DNA of 13,677 bases from JBOFLG01 sp051657745 (GCA_051657745.1 JBOFLG010000185.1:1-13677), one strand, 5' to 3'; counted from the stretch's first letter, positions 1 to 7,805 are shown. Notes: a model not told the origin generated them from the letters alone. A program made the numbers and translations.

Positions 1-42
1 ACCGTGGACGCCCTGCACTGGGAGACACTCGGTGACCCGTAA
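1..42 (+). CDS. Possible C-terminal tail of an unidentified plus-strand gene (partial)
   Basis: Frame 1 is open from the first base and ends at a TAA at 40-42, encoding about 13 residues (TVDALHWETLGDP). The other two plus frames read as Arg-rich, low-complexity peptides or stop early, so frame 1 looks the most protein-like. The gene would converge on the glycosylase gene that ends at 65, leaving a 22-nt gap. The stretch is too short to assign a family and could be chance. Confidence 0.3.
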   Translation, partial: TVDALHWETLGDP

Positions 43-64
43 CCGCCGACGTACCTGGCGCCGA

Positions 65-1264
65 CTATGACGTCACCGCGGGGAGGGCAAGCCAGGTGGC
101 CAAGAGGTCGAGTTCGGCATCGAGTTCGCTGACATCCTCGACCGAGCCCCGGCCAGGCTCCCAGGTGCAACGTCGTATGCGCAGTACCCCAGAAACGCGG
201 TCGGCCTTGAGGTCCACCCGCGCCACCAGCCGGTCACCGAGGAGAAACGGCAGCACGTAGTAGCCATGGACCCGCAGGTGCGCTGGCACATAGATCTCGA
301 GCCGGTAGTCGAACCCGAACAGCGCCCGCACCCGCTCCCGGTACCACACCAGGGAGTCGAACGGCGAGAGCAGGGCGCGTGCGTGCACGTGACGCGGCCG
401 ACGCGCGTCGCGGTGCACGTAGGCCATCCGGTGCCACCCCTCGACGGTGGCCGGACGCAGCGTGCCATCGGCGACCAGGGCGGCGATGGCCGGGCGGGCC
501 TGCTCGGGCCGCAGCCGGAAGTAGTCACGGAGGCACTGCTCGCTGCCAACGCCGTGGGCGCGAGCCGCGATCTCGACCAGCCGGCGGAACGCCTCGGCGT
601 CAGCCGGCCGTGCGCCGGGGTCGGCCGCGACCGCTCGCAGCGCCGGCGGCAGCACCCGCTCCGGCAGCGCGTACCGTCGCTCGAACTGCGTGGTGCGTCC
701 CGCGCTCGACACCTGGCCGGCCCAGAAGAGCTGCTCGAGGGCGTTCTTCACCAGTGACCAGTTCCACCCCCAGTCAGCACGCGAGCGAGGGCGGTCATGT
801 GCCAGCGCGACTTCGGCCTCACGACTGGTCAGTGGCCCGCGGCGGGCGACCTCCTCGAGTACCGCCTCGACGAGGTCCGGCCGGTCGCGGGCGACCTGCT
901 GCATCCCGCCCCAGGACTCCGACCGCGCCCGCCGCATGCGGAAGTCGAGGAGCGGCCAGGTCGCCGGGGCGATCAAGGACGCTTCGTGCGCCCAGTACTC
1001 GACCAGCCGGCGCGGCGCCCGGTCCCGCGCACGGTCGAGCAGGGCCCGGTCGTAGCAGCCGAGCCGACTGAAGAACGGCAGGTAGTGGCTCCGGACAAGG
1101 ACGTTGACGCTGTCGATCTGGACGACCGCCACCGTGTCGAGGACGCGGTGGAGATCGCGCGCCCCGGGAACCGCGGGCCGGGCCCGACCGAATCCTTGAG
1201 CGACCAGGGCGACCCGGCGCGCGGCCGACAGAGAGAGACGAAGCGAGGTGCGCGACTCACCCAT
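65..1264 (-). CDS. YcaQ/AlkX-type winged-helix DNA glycosylase (HTH_42 family)
   Basis: A 399-aa protein of the HTH_42 (YcaQ/AlkZ) family, which contains DNA glycosylases that unhook interstrand crosslinks and remove bulky alkylated bases. The family signature near the N terminus, VVQIDSVNVLVRSHYLPFFSRLG, contains Q49-I50-D51, matching the Q-hydrophobic-D catalytic motif of the YcaQ/AlkX branch rather than the QxQ motif of AlkZ. Other family hallmarks are EYWAHEASLI near residue 90 and, towards the C terminus, DSLVWYRERVRALFGFDYR followed by an EIYVP...YYVLPFLLGDRLVARVDLK stretch. Length is normal for the family. The ATG overlaps the stop of the upstream response regulator by 8 nt (ATGGGTGA) and has no good Shine-Dalgarno, so translation is probably coupled. 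The stop is TAG at 65-67. Family assignment is firm; the exact lesion repaired is inferred. Many annotations call it only 'winged helix DNA-binding domain-containing protein'. Confidence 0.88.
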   Translation of the reverse strand: MGESRTSLRLSLSAARRVALVAQGFGRARPAVPGARDLHRVLDTVAVVQIDSVNVLVRSHYLPFFSRLGCYDRALLDRARDRAPRRLVEYWAHEASLIAPATWPLLDFRMRRARSESWGGMQQVARDRPDLVEAVLEEVARRGPLTSREAEVALAHDRPRSRADWGWNWSLVKNALEQLFWAGQVSSAGRTTQFERRYALPERVLPPALRAVAADPGARPADAEAFRRLVEIAARAHGVGSEQCLRDYFRLRPEQARPAIAALVADGTLRPATVEGWHRMAYVHRDARRPRHVHARALLSPFDSLVWYRERVRALFGFDYRLEIYVPAHLRVHGYYVLPFLLGDRLVARVDLKADRVSGVLRIRRCTWEPGRGSVEDVSELDAELDLLATWLALPAVTS

Positions 1265-1961
1265 CGGTGCCGATCAGTCGCTGCTGATGCGCGTACACGG
1301 CTGCGGCAGTGCGCGAGTGCACGTGCAACTTGTCGAGAATGTTGCGTACGTGGTTCTTCACGGTGTTCTCGGCGATGACGAGCTCGCTGGCGATCTCACG
1401 GTTGGCCAACCCGCGGGCGACCAGTCGGAGCACCTCGACCTCGCGGTCGGTCAGGGTGGTGTCGGTACGCCCGGTGCCGTCAGCCTCGTTGCCGAGCCTG
1501 CTGAACTCCTGCAACAGCGTGGCCGCCATCCCTGGCGGCACGATGGCCTGCCCGTCATGGACCTTCCGGATCGCCTCGGCCACGTCCTCACCGGGTGTGT
1601 CCTTGAGCAGGTAGCCGCTCGCTCCGGCCTTGACCGCCTCGAAGAGATCTGTCTCATCGTCGCTCATGGTCAACATGAGGATGCGGGTCTCCGGAGCCTC
1701 GGCGCGAACCTGACGGCACCCGTCGATACCGCCGACTACCGGCATCCGCACATCCATGAGACACACGTCGGGCCGCACGGCGGCACACACCTCGGCCGCC
1801 TCGGCCCCGTTGCCGGCGGTACCGACCACGGTGGCCGTGCCGTCCAGCCCGACGACCACGGCCATCCCCTGCCGGTAGAGCTCGTGGTCATCGACGATCA
1901 CCACCCGGATCGGGTCGGCTGGCTCGCCGCCTGCCAACTCGGCGTCAGCGGCCTCGCTCAT
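1257..1961 (-). CDS. NarL/FixJ (LuxR-type) two-component response regulator, no adjacent kinase
   Basis: A two-domain transcription regulator of about 234 aa. The N-terminal receiver domain (about residues 18-135) shows the acidic pair in IRVVIVDDHELYRQGM (D24, D25), the phospho-acceptor D70 in CLMDVRMP, the Thr of MLTMSDD and the Lys of GYLLKD. The C-terminal LuxR helix-turn-helix reads LTDREVEVLRLVARGLANRE, then VIAENTVKNHVRNILDKL. The frame opens at a GTG at 1973. ATG 1961 is preferred because GGAG lies 6 nt upstream of it, whereas GTG 1973 has little ribosome-site support. No histidine kinase is next to it on this strand, so its partner is encoded elsewhere or it acts as an orphan. It lies 62 nt (50 from the GTG) after hpf and overlaps the glycosylase gene downstream, suggesting co-transcription. 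Its targets cannot be read from sequence. Confidence 0.9.
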   Translation of the reverse strand: MSEAADAELAGGEPADPIRVVIVDDHELYRQGMAVVVGLDGTATVVGTAGNGAEAAEVCAAVRPDVCLMDVRMPVVGGIDGCRQVRAEAPETRILMLTMSDDETDLFEAVKAGASGYLLKDTPGEDVAEAIRKVHDGQAIVPPGMAATLLQEFSRLGNEADGTGRTDTTLTDREVEVLRLVARGLANREIASELVIAENTVKNHVRNILDKLHVHSRTAAAVYAHQQRLIGTDG

Positions 1962-2023
1962 CTCGCGCTCCACCCCGCAATGGTGTCAGCCACCGCCGAC
2001 ATCGACACCGCGAACCGCGCCGA

Positions 2024-2650
2024 TCACGAGGCCGCCGCGTCCGCCGCGTCCGCGCTGTCGAGGTCGAGATGGATGACGCCGTACGACCAGCCCTGCCGCC
2101 GGTACACGACACTGGCGCGCTCGGTGTCGACATCGTGGAAGAGGTAGAAGTCATGCCCGACCAGTTCCATCTCGCGCAGCGCGTCAGCCAGCGTCATGGG
2201 CCGGGAGTGGTGCACCTTCTCGCGAACATCGACCGGCGACCCGTCAAACGGACCCGCGGTGGCTTCCTCGGCGACCTCGGGCGCCACCTCTGGTACGGCG
2301 ATCCGCGCCGTGGCATGCGCCACCGACTCCGGGGTTCGCCGCCCACGACGCACCTGCTTCCGGTCGTTCTGCCGCCGCAACCGCTCCGAGAGCTTGTCGA
2401 GCACCATGTCGAGCGCGACGTATCGGTCGTCGGCGCAGGCTTCCGCTCGGACCACCGGCCCCTTGGCGTAGCAGGTGACTTCGACGCGATCACACGCCTT
2501 GGCTTGGCGCCGGTTCGGTTCGTGACTGACAAGTACCTCGACGCGACGGGTTCGCGGCGCCAGTTGGGCGACCTTTCCCAACTTTTCCTCGATGTGTTCA
2601 CGGAAACGTTCGGAGACGGTGAGGTGCCGTCCGGTGACGACGATGTCCAT
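2024..2650 (-). CDS. hpf: Long-form ribosome hibernation promoting factor (HPF/RaiA family)
   Basis: A 208-aa protein of the long HPF type, which binds the 30S decoding region and drives formation of inactive 100S ribosome dimers in stationary phase or stress. The N-terminal RaiA/S30AE-like domain (about 1-105) begins MDIVVTGRHLTVSERFREH and contains the typical EVTCYAKG strand and an Arg/Lys-rich helix around KLSERLRRQNDRKQ. A variable Pro/Glu/Ala linker follows. The C-terminal dimerisation domain (about 150-200) has the conserved REKVHHSRPMTLADALREME, then a VGHDFYLFHD stretch and YRRQGWSYGVIHL. The frame is open another 81 codons upstream, but that extension is Arg/Pro-rich, overlaps comF and has no family match. 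AGGAGGA just before ATG 2650 fixes the start. It begins 31 nt after comF ends, as in the usual actinobacterial order lpqB-comF-hpf. Confidence 0.94.
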   Translation of the reverse strand: MDIVVTGRHLTVSERFREHIEEKLGKVAQLAPRTRRVEVLVSHEPNRRQAKACDRVEVTCYAKGPVVRAEACADDRYVALDMVLDKLSERLRRQNDRKQVRRGRRTPESVAHATARIAVPEVAPEVAEEATAGPFDGSPVDVREKVHHSRPMTLADALREMELVGHDFYLFHDVDTERASVVYRRQGWSYGVIHLDLDSADAADAAAS

Positions 2651-2653
2651 TGG

Positions 2654-2660
2654 TCCTCCT
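2654..2660 (-). promoter_or_regulatory. Ribosome binding site that fixes the hpf start
   Basis: On the minus strand the sequence reads AGGAGGA, then CCA, then ATG at 2650. It is one of the strongest Shine-Dalgarno matches in the window. It decides in favour of the 208-aa HPF rather than the longer open frame running back to 2893. Confidence 0.75.
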
Positions 2661-2681
2661 CGAGCTCGATGACGGTGGGCC

Positions 2682-3566
2682 TCAGCGCGGCCGCGAGAAC
2701 GACGGCACCACCTCCCGGAAACGGAGTGACATGGGCTGACCGTAGTCCTGCCGTCCGGAGCCGACAAGCCCAGGACCACGCCGGGGCGTGGCCGCCACCG
2801 CTGCAGCGACCACGTGCCGCGCTCCGGCGGCCCTGAGCGCGCGGGCGGCCTCGGCCAACGTCGCACCGGTGGTGACCACGTCATCGACGACAAGACACAC
2901 CGCGCCGCTCACCACCGGTCGGCTGGGCGCACTGACAGCAAGCGCACCGGCGAGGTTGGCGGCGCGTCCGCTACGGCCCAGGCCGGCCTGGTCAGCGACT
3001 TGGCGGGTGTGCCGCAGCACCGCTGCGAGGTCGACCCCGGGCTCGCGCCAGGCGAGGCGAAGCGCGGCCCGTGCGAGGTCGGACACCGGGTCGTCGCCAC
3101 GCCGGTAGCGAGCGCGGCGGGCGGCTGGAACCGGGACAACTCGGACCGGCTCACCACCGGCGAGCATGCGGCGGGAGATCGGGTCGCGGGTGAGCGCGAG
3201 CAGCACAGCCATCGCGAGAGGCGCGGCCAGTATGGGCCGCACGTCCCGCCGTCCGCCGTCCTTGTGCACGCTCACGAGACGGCGAAGGGGGCCCTCCAGC
3301 ACCGCGCCGGCCCAGCACGGCACGGCACCCGCGGACCGCGGAACCAGGCCGGGCGCGACGGCCCGACCCACCGCAGCCTGGCAGCGACCACACAGCGGGG
3401 CCCCGGGCGCGCCGCACCCGGCGCATTGTCCGGGCAGGACCAGTCCCACGGCGGCACCAAGGAGCAGCCGCGCGGCATCCGAGCTGGTAGGCACCGCTCC
3501 ACGATGCCCGGCCGGCCGGATGACGAGTCGCACTGACCCGCGCGACGCGTGGTTCTGTGGGCGCAC
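2682..3566 (-). CDS. ComF-family phosphoribosyltransferase-like protein
   Basis: A protein of up to 294 aa resembling ComF/GntX proteins, which pair a small zinc-binding segment with a type I phosphoribosyltransferase fold. Four cysteines, C48-x2-C51 and C59-x2-C62 (CAGCGAPGAPLCGRC), form the likely zinc site. The PRPP-binding loop is LVVDDVVTTGATL with D228 and D229. Between them are the family's typical VPVPAARRARYRRGDDPVSD segment and a LRHTRQVADQAGL segment. ComF is needed for DNA uptake in some bacteria; in actinobacteria without obvious competence the substrate and role are unknown. The start is uncertain: GTG 3566 gives the longest frame, with a purine-rich GGTGGGG upstream, but GTG 3533 and GTG 3494 are in frame, and the last gives a protein starting just before the hydrophobic DAARLLLGAAVGLVLPG segment. 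It lies 36 nt after lpqB and 31 nt before hpf, the conserved position. Confidence 0.88.
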   Translation of the reverse strand: MRPQNHASRGSVRLVIRPAGHRGAVPTSSDAARLLLGAAVGLVLPGQCAGCGAPGAPLCGRCQAAVGRAVAPGLVPRSAGAVPCWAGAVLEGPLRRLVSVHKDGGRRDVRPILAAPLAMAVLLALTRDPISRRMLAGGEPVRVVPVPAARRARYRRGDDPVSDLARAALRLAWREPGVDLAAVLRHTRQVADQAGLGRSGRAANLAGALAVSAPSRPVVSGAVCLVVDDVVTTGATLAEAARALRAAGARHVVAAAVAATPRRGPGLVGSGRQDYGQPMSLRFREVVPSFSRPR

Positions 3567-3602
3567 CGCACCCCACCCAGAGGGGTGTGGACGGCACCGG
3601 CG

Positions 3603-5351
3603 TCACCCTGCCGGGACGGCGAGATCGGTGCCCTGGCCCACCGACGTCCACTGGGACGCCTCCCGGCGAAACAGACCGCCCTGCCGCGTGGTCACGTACA
3701 GGTCGCGCTCACCCCCCGTGGAGGAGATGCGGGCGGCATCAGCCACCGGCGCCAGCAGACGAACCTCGCCGCCGACCGTCAGCACGATTGGCTGCCGCAG
3801 GCTGCCGGTCAGCACGCCGAGAGTGACCAGGGCGCGGTCGTCGAGCCAGGACAGGCTGGTCGGGTCACGGACATGAACACCGAGCCGAAGCGGTAGCGCC
3901 AGCCGCTCCGGCCGGCCCGCGAAGCCGCGGATGACCCCGGCGATGTCGACTCGAGCGTCGCCGCCGTCAGGCCGTGCCGACAGCACCGCGACCCGGTCCC
4001 CGTCCGGCGCTGCCTTCGCCTCGACGACCCGGCGTCCGGCGAGCCAGTCGGCGCGCACCGGAGTGGGCCGCGAACGCTCCTGATCCGCCGGGTCCGCCGT
4101 GGCATCGACGACGAACAACCGCACCCCAGCGTCGGCGACCGCGCCCACCCAGAGATAGCCACGCCAGTCGTACGCCGGGCCGCCGACTGCCGAGCCCAAC
4201 CCCGCGACTGCGAATCGCTGGCCGTCCCGCCATCGGGAGAGTCCGCTACCGCTGTGATCGACCGCCGCCAATTCGGCGCCGTCGGCAGACAGGGCCAGCT
4301 TGCGGAACGCGACCGGGACGGCGGGATAGTCCCGACCGACCGGCGGGTCGCGATCGGTTCGCTCTGCGGGGTCGAACACCGAGACCACGGCGCCGCGGCG
4401 GACGACCGGCTGGGTCTGCGAGGTGTCGATCCCGGTGGCGAGGTCGAGGTCCTCGATCGTGGCCGCGGAACCGTCGAGACCGGCCAGATCGACCGGCACA
4501 CTGTTGACCGCCAGCTCGACCTGTGACACGAGCGGGTCTTGGCGGAGGGTCGAGACGAACTGCGCCCAGAGCTGTCGCCGGGTGTCCTCGCTTGCGCCGA
4601 GCGGACTCGAGATGAGATTGACCCGCGCCACGCCATCCTCGACCGATACTGCGTCACCGAGCAGCCGGGCACCACGTGGCACCGCGGTGACCGCCGCATC
4701 GGTGAGGTAGGCGGGGACGTCGGCAAGCTGCGCCCGCGCCAGGCGCGTGGCCAGCCGATCACGAGGGAACCACCGCACGTCAGGGACCGTGGACCGTCGG
4801 CTGGTCGACATATAGTGCACGGCCAGCGGCTGGACCAGGCGCGACAACTCGCGCAGCGAGACCCACCGGCCGAAGGTGGCGGGAGTCTCGTCGATGCGCC
4901 ACTGCCCGCTCACCGAGGTGAGCACGAAGGTGGCGCTGACCCGCGTGCTCGGTGCGGATGCGGTGTATCGCCCATCTCGGTCGATGACTCCGACCGTGGA
5001 GACCGAGACCTGCACGGTCGCCGGGTCAACCAGCGTGGTCGTGGGCACCGGGTTGTCGGCGAGGATGACCATCGGGTCGTCAGGGTTCCACCGGTCCCGC
5101 GCCCGCGTGGTGAGGTGTGCACGAGCGCTCGCGTAGGTCGGATCACTCGCCGCACCGGCCCGCAGGAAGTCCCCCACCACTCTTTCTCGGGTCGCCCCGG
5201 AGAACGGACCAGGAGCGAAGACCTGGATCTCGGGCCCGTTGTCGGACCCGACCTCGAGCCCCGGCCGGATCGGCCCGTCAGTGGTCAGGCCCGCACACCC
5301 GGCAAGCAGCACCACCGCGACAGCCGCGACCACCACTCCCCTCGAGGTCAA
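3603..5351 (-). CDS. lpqB: LpqB-family lipoprotein, MtrAB accessory protein
   Basis: A 582-aa lipoprotein. In mycobacteria LpqB interacts with the extracellular part of MtrB and tunes MtrAB signalling. The N terminus, MTSRGVVVAAVAVVLLAGC, is a signal peptide with lipobox LAGC; C19 would be lipidated. A GerMN domain lies around residues 195-300 (from AVHYMSTSRR to AVNSVPVDL), followed by a beta-propeller-like C-terminal half typical of LpqB. Length is normal for the family. The frame opens with TTG at 5351, whose first two bases overlap the mtrB stop (TTGA shared region). This start gives the signal peptide its only arginine. GTG codons at 5336 and 5333 sit next to GAGGGGA and could be used, but would leave an uncharged n-region. 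It is co-transcribed with mtrB. Confidence 0.92.
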   Translation of the reverse strand: MTSRGVVVAAVAVVLLAGCAGLTTDGPIRPGLEVGSDNGPEIQVFAPGPFSGATRERVVGDFLRAGAASDPTYASARAHLTTRARDRWNPDDPMVILADNPVPTTTLVDPATVQVSVSTVGVIDRDGRYTASAPSTRVSATFVLTSVSGQWRIDETPATFGRWVSLRELSRLVQPLAVHYMSTSRRSTVPDVRWFPRDRLATRLARAQLADVPAYLTDAAVTAVPRGARLLGDAVSVEDGVARVNLISSPLGASEDTRRQLWAQFVSTLRQDPLVSQVELAVNSVPVDLAGLDGSAATIEDLDLATGIDTSQTQPVVRRGAVVSVFDPAERTDRDPPVGRDYPAVPVAFRKLALSADGAELAAVDHSGSGLSRWRDGQRFAVAGLGSAVGGPAYDWRGYLWVGAVADAGVRLFVVDATADPADQERSRPTPVRADWLAGRRVVEAKAAPDGDRVAVLSARPDGGDARVDIAGVIRGFAGRPERLALPLRLGVHVRDPTSLSWLDDRALVTLGVLTGSLRQPIVLTVGGEVRLLAPVADAARISSTGGERDLYVTTRQGGLFRREASQWTSVGQGTDLAVPAG

Positions 5352-6991
5352 CGCGGTTCCGCACGGTCCAGTGGCAGCGGCGACCCGTCGAGGGTCTGGC
5401 CACTGCGGCGAGGGAGCGTGAGCCGGAATCTCGACCCGACGCCGGGCACCCCCCAGGCTTGGAGCCAGCCGTGATGCAGCCGGGCGTCCTCAAGCGAAAT
5501 GGACAGCCCCAGGCCGGTGCCCCCGGTGGTTCGAGCCCGCGCTGGGTCAGCCCGCCAGAACCGGGTGAACACGTGGGCGGCGTGCCCAGGACGCAGCCCG
5601 ACCCCGTGGTCGTCAACGACCACCGCGACGGCGCCGGGGTCAACCGCCACCTGGATGTCGATCGGCTTGCCCTCGCCGTGCTCGATTGCGTTGACGACGA
5701 GGTTGCGCACCACCCGCTCGACCCGACGCTGGTCGATTTCCGCATCGGCTGAGTCGTCGGGAGCATGCATGGTGACCGCGCTCCCCCGCCGGTCCGCGAG
5801 CGGGCGCACCGACTCGACCACCCGCGCGACCACGTCGCGTAGGTCAACCGGCTCGAGATCGAGGACAGCCGCGCCAGCGTCGAACCGGCTGATCTCGAGC
5901 AGGTCCGACAGCAGTGCCTCGAACCGATCGAGCTCGCCGGCAAGTAACTCTGCGGACCGGGCGACGTCGGGGTCGAAGTCCTCCCTTGCTTCATGGATGA
6001 GGTCAGCTGCCATCCGGATCGTGGTGAGCGGGGTGCGCAACTCGTGCGACACGTCGGAGACAAAACGCTGCTGCACGGCGGAGAGCCCCTCGAGCTGACG
6101 AATCTGGTGCTGAAGGCTGTCGGCCATGTCGTTGAACGACGTGGCCAGTTGGGCGAGGTCGTCCTCGCCGCGGCTCGGCATCCGCTCGTTGAGCCGACCC
6201 GCCTGGAGCCGCTGGGCCACCTCGGCGGCGCGGCGCACCGGAGAGACGACCTGGCGGGTCACCACCCACGCAACCGCGCCGACCAGCAGCGTCAGGATGA
6301 CGCCCGCGAGCACGAACGACGCACGGATCAACTCCATCGTCGCCACCTCCCGGTCCATCGGGTAGACGACATAGAGGTCGTAGGCACCGGCGAGCGGAAC
6401 CACCATGACGCTGCCGACGACGACGGACGGCACTGCTCTCCCATCGACGGGGACCTCGCGCAACTGGGTCTGCTGGCGTCCCGGCTCCGACGCCACCCGG
6501 GTGCGCAGTTCAGGGCTCACCACGGACGCGTCGACCACTTCCCCGCTGGAGATCTCGGAGAGCACGACGTCGCTCTCGTTGCCCGCCGAGCGGCTCATCA
6601 CGACGAACCGGTCCGGAGCAGCGAGGTCTCGCTTGACGATGTCGCCGGCGACGCCATTCAGGGCGTCGACCGAGGTCGCGGTGGTGTTGTCCCACAGATC
6701 CTGCGCCCGGGCGGTCAGCGCGAGCGCCTCCCGCTGCGCCGACCGGACCCGATCGCGCTCCAGGCCGGCCGCGATCTGCTCGAAGAGCACCCCGCCCAGC
6801 ACCGACACCACCACCATGCCGAGCAGCATCGTGGTGGTGACCACCCGCAACCGCAGTGAGTGACGCCACGAGCGCCGCGCCCGCCGGCCGACATCCAGCA
6901 CCCGGCCGACACCGCGACCCGGCCACGTGGTGCGTACCGCCCGGGCGGATGACGCAGCCGCCGGGACGCCGACGCCTGCGGCCCCAGACAT
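5348..6991 (-). CDS. mtrB: MtrB sensor histidine kinase
   Basis: A 547-aa membrane sensor kinase that phosphorylates MtrA. This pair controls cell-wall remodelling, septation and osmotic responses in actinobacteria. Order: cytosolic Arg-rich N terminus; first membrane helix about 50-70 (VVTTTMLLGMVVVSVLGGVL); extracytoplasmic sensor region about 75-218; second helix about 226-246; HAMP about 247-300; HisKA with H316 in DVSHELRTPLTTIRMA; HATPase with N-box NLVVNAIEHGEG, G1 VVDDHGVGL, F-box FTRFWRAD and G2 TGGTGLGLSI. All catalytic motifs are intact. ATG 6991 lies one nucleotide after the mtrA stop (TGAGATG), so translation is coupled. The stop overlaps the lpqB start. The placement between mtrA and lpqB makes the identification firm. 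Confidence 0.95.
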   Translation of the reverse strand: MSGAAGVGVPAAASSARAVRTTWPGRGVGRVLDVGRRARRSWRHSLRLRVVTTTMLLGMVVVSVLGGVLFEQIAAGLERDRVRSAQREALALTARAQDLWDNTTATSVDALNGVAGDIVKRDLAAPDRFVVMSRSAGNESDVVLSEISSGEVVDASVVSPELRTRVASEPGRQQTQLREVPVDGRAVPSVVVGSVMVVPLAGAYDLYVVYPMDREVATMELIRASFVLAGVILTLLVGAVAWVVTRQVVSPVRRAAEVAQRLQAGRLNERMPSRGEDDLAQLATSFNDMADSLQHQIRQLEGLSAVQQRFVSDVSHELRTPLTTIRMAADLIHEAREDFDPDVARSAELLAGELDRFEALLSDLLEISRFDAGAAVLDLEPVDLRDVVARVVESVRPLADRRGSAVTMHAPDDSADAEIDQRRVERVVRNLVVNAIEHGEGKPIDIQVAVDPGAVAVVVDDHGVGLRPGHAAHVFTRFWRADPARARTTGGTGLGLSISLEDARLHHGWLQAWGVPGVGSRFRLTLPRRSGQTLDGSPLPLDRAEPR

Positions 6992-6992
6992 C

Positions 6993-7670
6993 TCAGGCCT
7001 GACCGGCCTTGTAACCGACCCCGCGCACCGTCACCACGATCTCGGGGCGCTCGGGATCGTGCTCGATCTTGCTGCGCAGCCGCTGCACGTGGACGTTGAC
7101 CAGACGGGTGTCCCCGGCGTGGCGGTACCCCCAGACCTGCTCGAGCAGTACCTCACGGCTGAACACCTGCCATGGCTTGCGGGCCAATGCCACGAGGAGG
7201 TCGAACTCCAGTGGGGTGAGTCCGACGGGGGCGCCGTCCCGGGTGACCGCATGGCCAGCGACGTCGATGGCGAGGTCGCCGATGGTGAGCCGCTCAGGCG
7301 AGGGCTCGGCCTCGCGGCGGAGCCGGGCCCGCACCCGAGCGATGAGTTCCTGGGGTTTGAAGGGCTTGACCACGTAGTCGTCGGCGCCGGACTCGAGGCC
7401 GACGACGATGTCGATGGTGTCGGTACGCGCGGTGAGCATGACGATCGGCACGCCCGACTCGGCCCGGATCTGCCGGCACACCTCGAGCCCATCGACACCG
7501 GGCAGCATGACGTCGAGCAGGACGAGATCGGGCCGGTGGAGCCGGAAGGCACTGATCGCGCTCGAGCCGTCGGCCACATGGTCGACCTCGAGACCTTCAC
7601 TGCGCAGCACGATGCCGAGCATCTCCGCGAGTGCGAGGTCGTCATCGACGACGAGGACGCGACCTTTCAC
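6993..7670 (-). CDS. mtrA: MtrA response regulator (OmpR family)
   Basis: A 225-aa OmpR/PhoB-type response regulator, the partner of MtrB. The receiver domain (1-115) carries D9/D10, phospho-acceptor D53 in LVLLDVMLPGVDGL, T80 (MLTAR) and K102 (YVVKPF). The C-terminal winged helix (about 128-222) ends with VNVHVQRLRSKIEHDPERP and VVTVRGVGYKAG, characteristic of MtrA. The start is GTG 7670, with GAGAGGAAG about 10 nt upstream. It is the first gene of the mtrA-mtrB-lpqB run and is divergent from a second two-component system. No direct-repeat MtrA box is evident to me in the upstream 135 bp, so autoregulation cannot be read from the sequence. Confidence 0.96.
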   Translation of the reverse strand: MKGRVLVVDDDLALAEMLGIVLRSEGLEVDHVADGSSAISAFRLHRPDLVLLDVMLPGVDGLEVCRQIRAESGVPIVMLTARTDTIDIVVGLESGADDYVVKPFKPQELIARVRARLRREAEPSPERLTIGDLAIDVAGHAVTRDGAPVGLTPLEFDLLVALARKPWQVFSREVLLEQVWGYRHAGDTRLVNVHVQRLRSKIEHDPERPEIVVTVRGVGYKAGQA

Positions 7671-7805
7671 GTCGATGTGCTTCCTCTCCCGAATGACCCG
7701 GGGCCGGTGCGCGAACGACCCGTCGAAGCGCCAATCATCACACAGCCGGAGGCGTCATCCGCGACTGCCGGGCGCGCCTGGCCGCCCACCCCTACGCTGA
7801 GCCGG
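7671..7805. promoter_or_regulatory. Divergent intergenic region between mtrA and a NarL-type two-component pair
   Basis: This 135-bp spacer must carry the promoters of both the mtrA operon (leftward) and the kinase/regulator pair (rightward), as neither has another gene upstream on its strand. It holds the mtrA ribosome site near 7680-7690 (minus strand GAGAGGAAG) and a candidate -10 for the rightward gene at 7793-7798. I see no convincing -35/-10 pair for mtrA and no clear palindromic operator. Confidence 0.6.
7793..7798 (+). promoter_or_regulatory. Candidate -10 element for a leaderless transcript of the kinase-like gene
   Basis: TACGCT fits the actinobacterial -10 consensus TANNNT and ends 7 nt before GTG 7806, where transcription would be expected to begin. 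The GTG has no good Shine-Dalgarno, which fits leaderless translation. No TTGAC-like -35 stands at the expected spacing, so this rests on one hexamer. Confidence 0.35.

Noticed and set aside
1248..2147. Long plus-strand frame of 299 codons opposite the NarL-type regulator
   Set aside because: It is a shadow of the regulator and the hpf end caused by high GC content. The translation is His/Asp/Gly-rich with no recognisable motif.
2651..2893. N-terminal extension of the hpf frame by 81 codons
   Set aside because: It overlaps comF in another frame, is Arg/Pro-rich with no family match, and a strong AGGAGGA site marks ATG 2650.
4539..5474. Long plus-strand frame of 311 codons opposite lpqB
   Set aside because: The translation is Arg/Pro/Gly-rich, lies fully antisense to lpqB and mtrB, and has no start signal or domain.
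6927..7805. Plus-strand open frame extending the kinase-like protein N-terminally by 293 codons
   Set aside because: It is antisense to the end of mtrB and all of mtrA, whose protein sequences are strongly conserved. The extension has no domain and no start signal, and the membrane sensor begins naturally at GTG 7806.
7671..7805. MtrA-type direct-repeat box (GTAAC-like repeats) upstream of mtrA
   Set aside because: I searched both strands by eye and found no pair of such repeats with suitable spacing.
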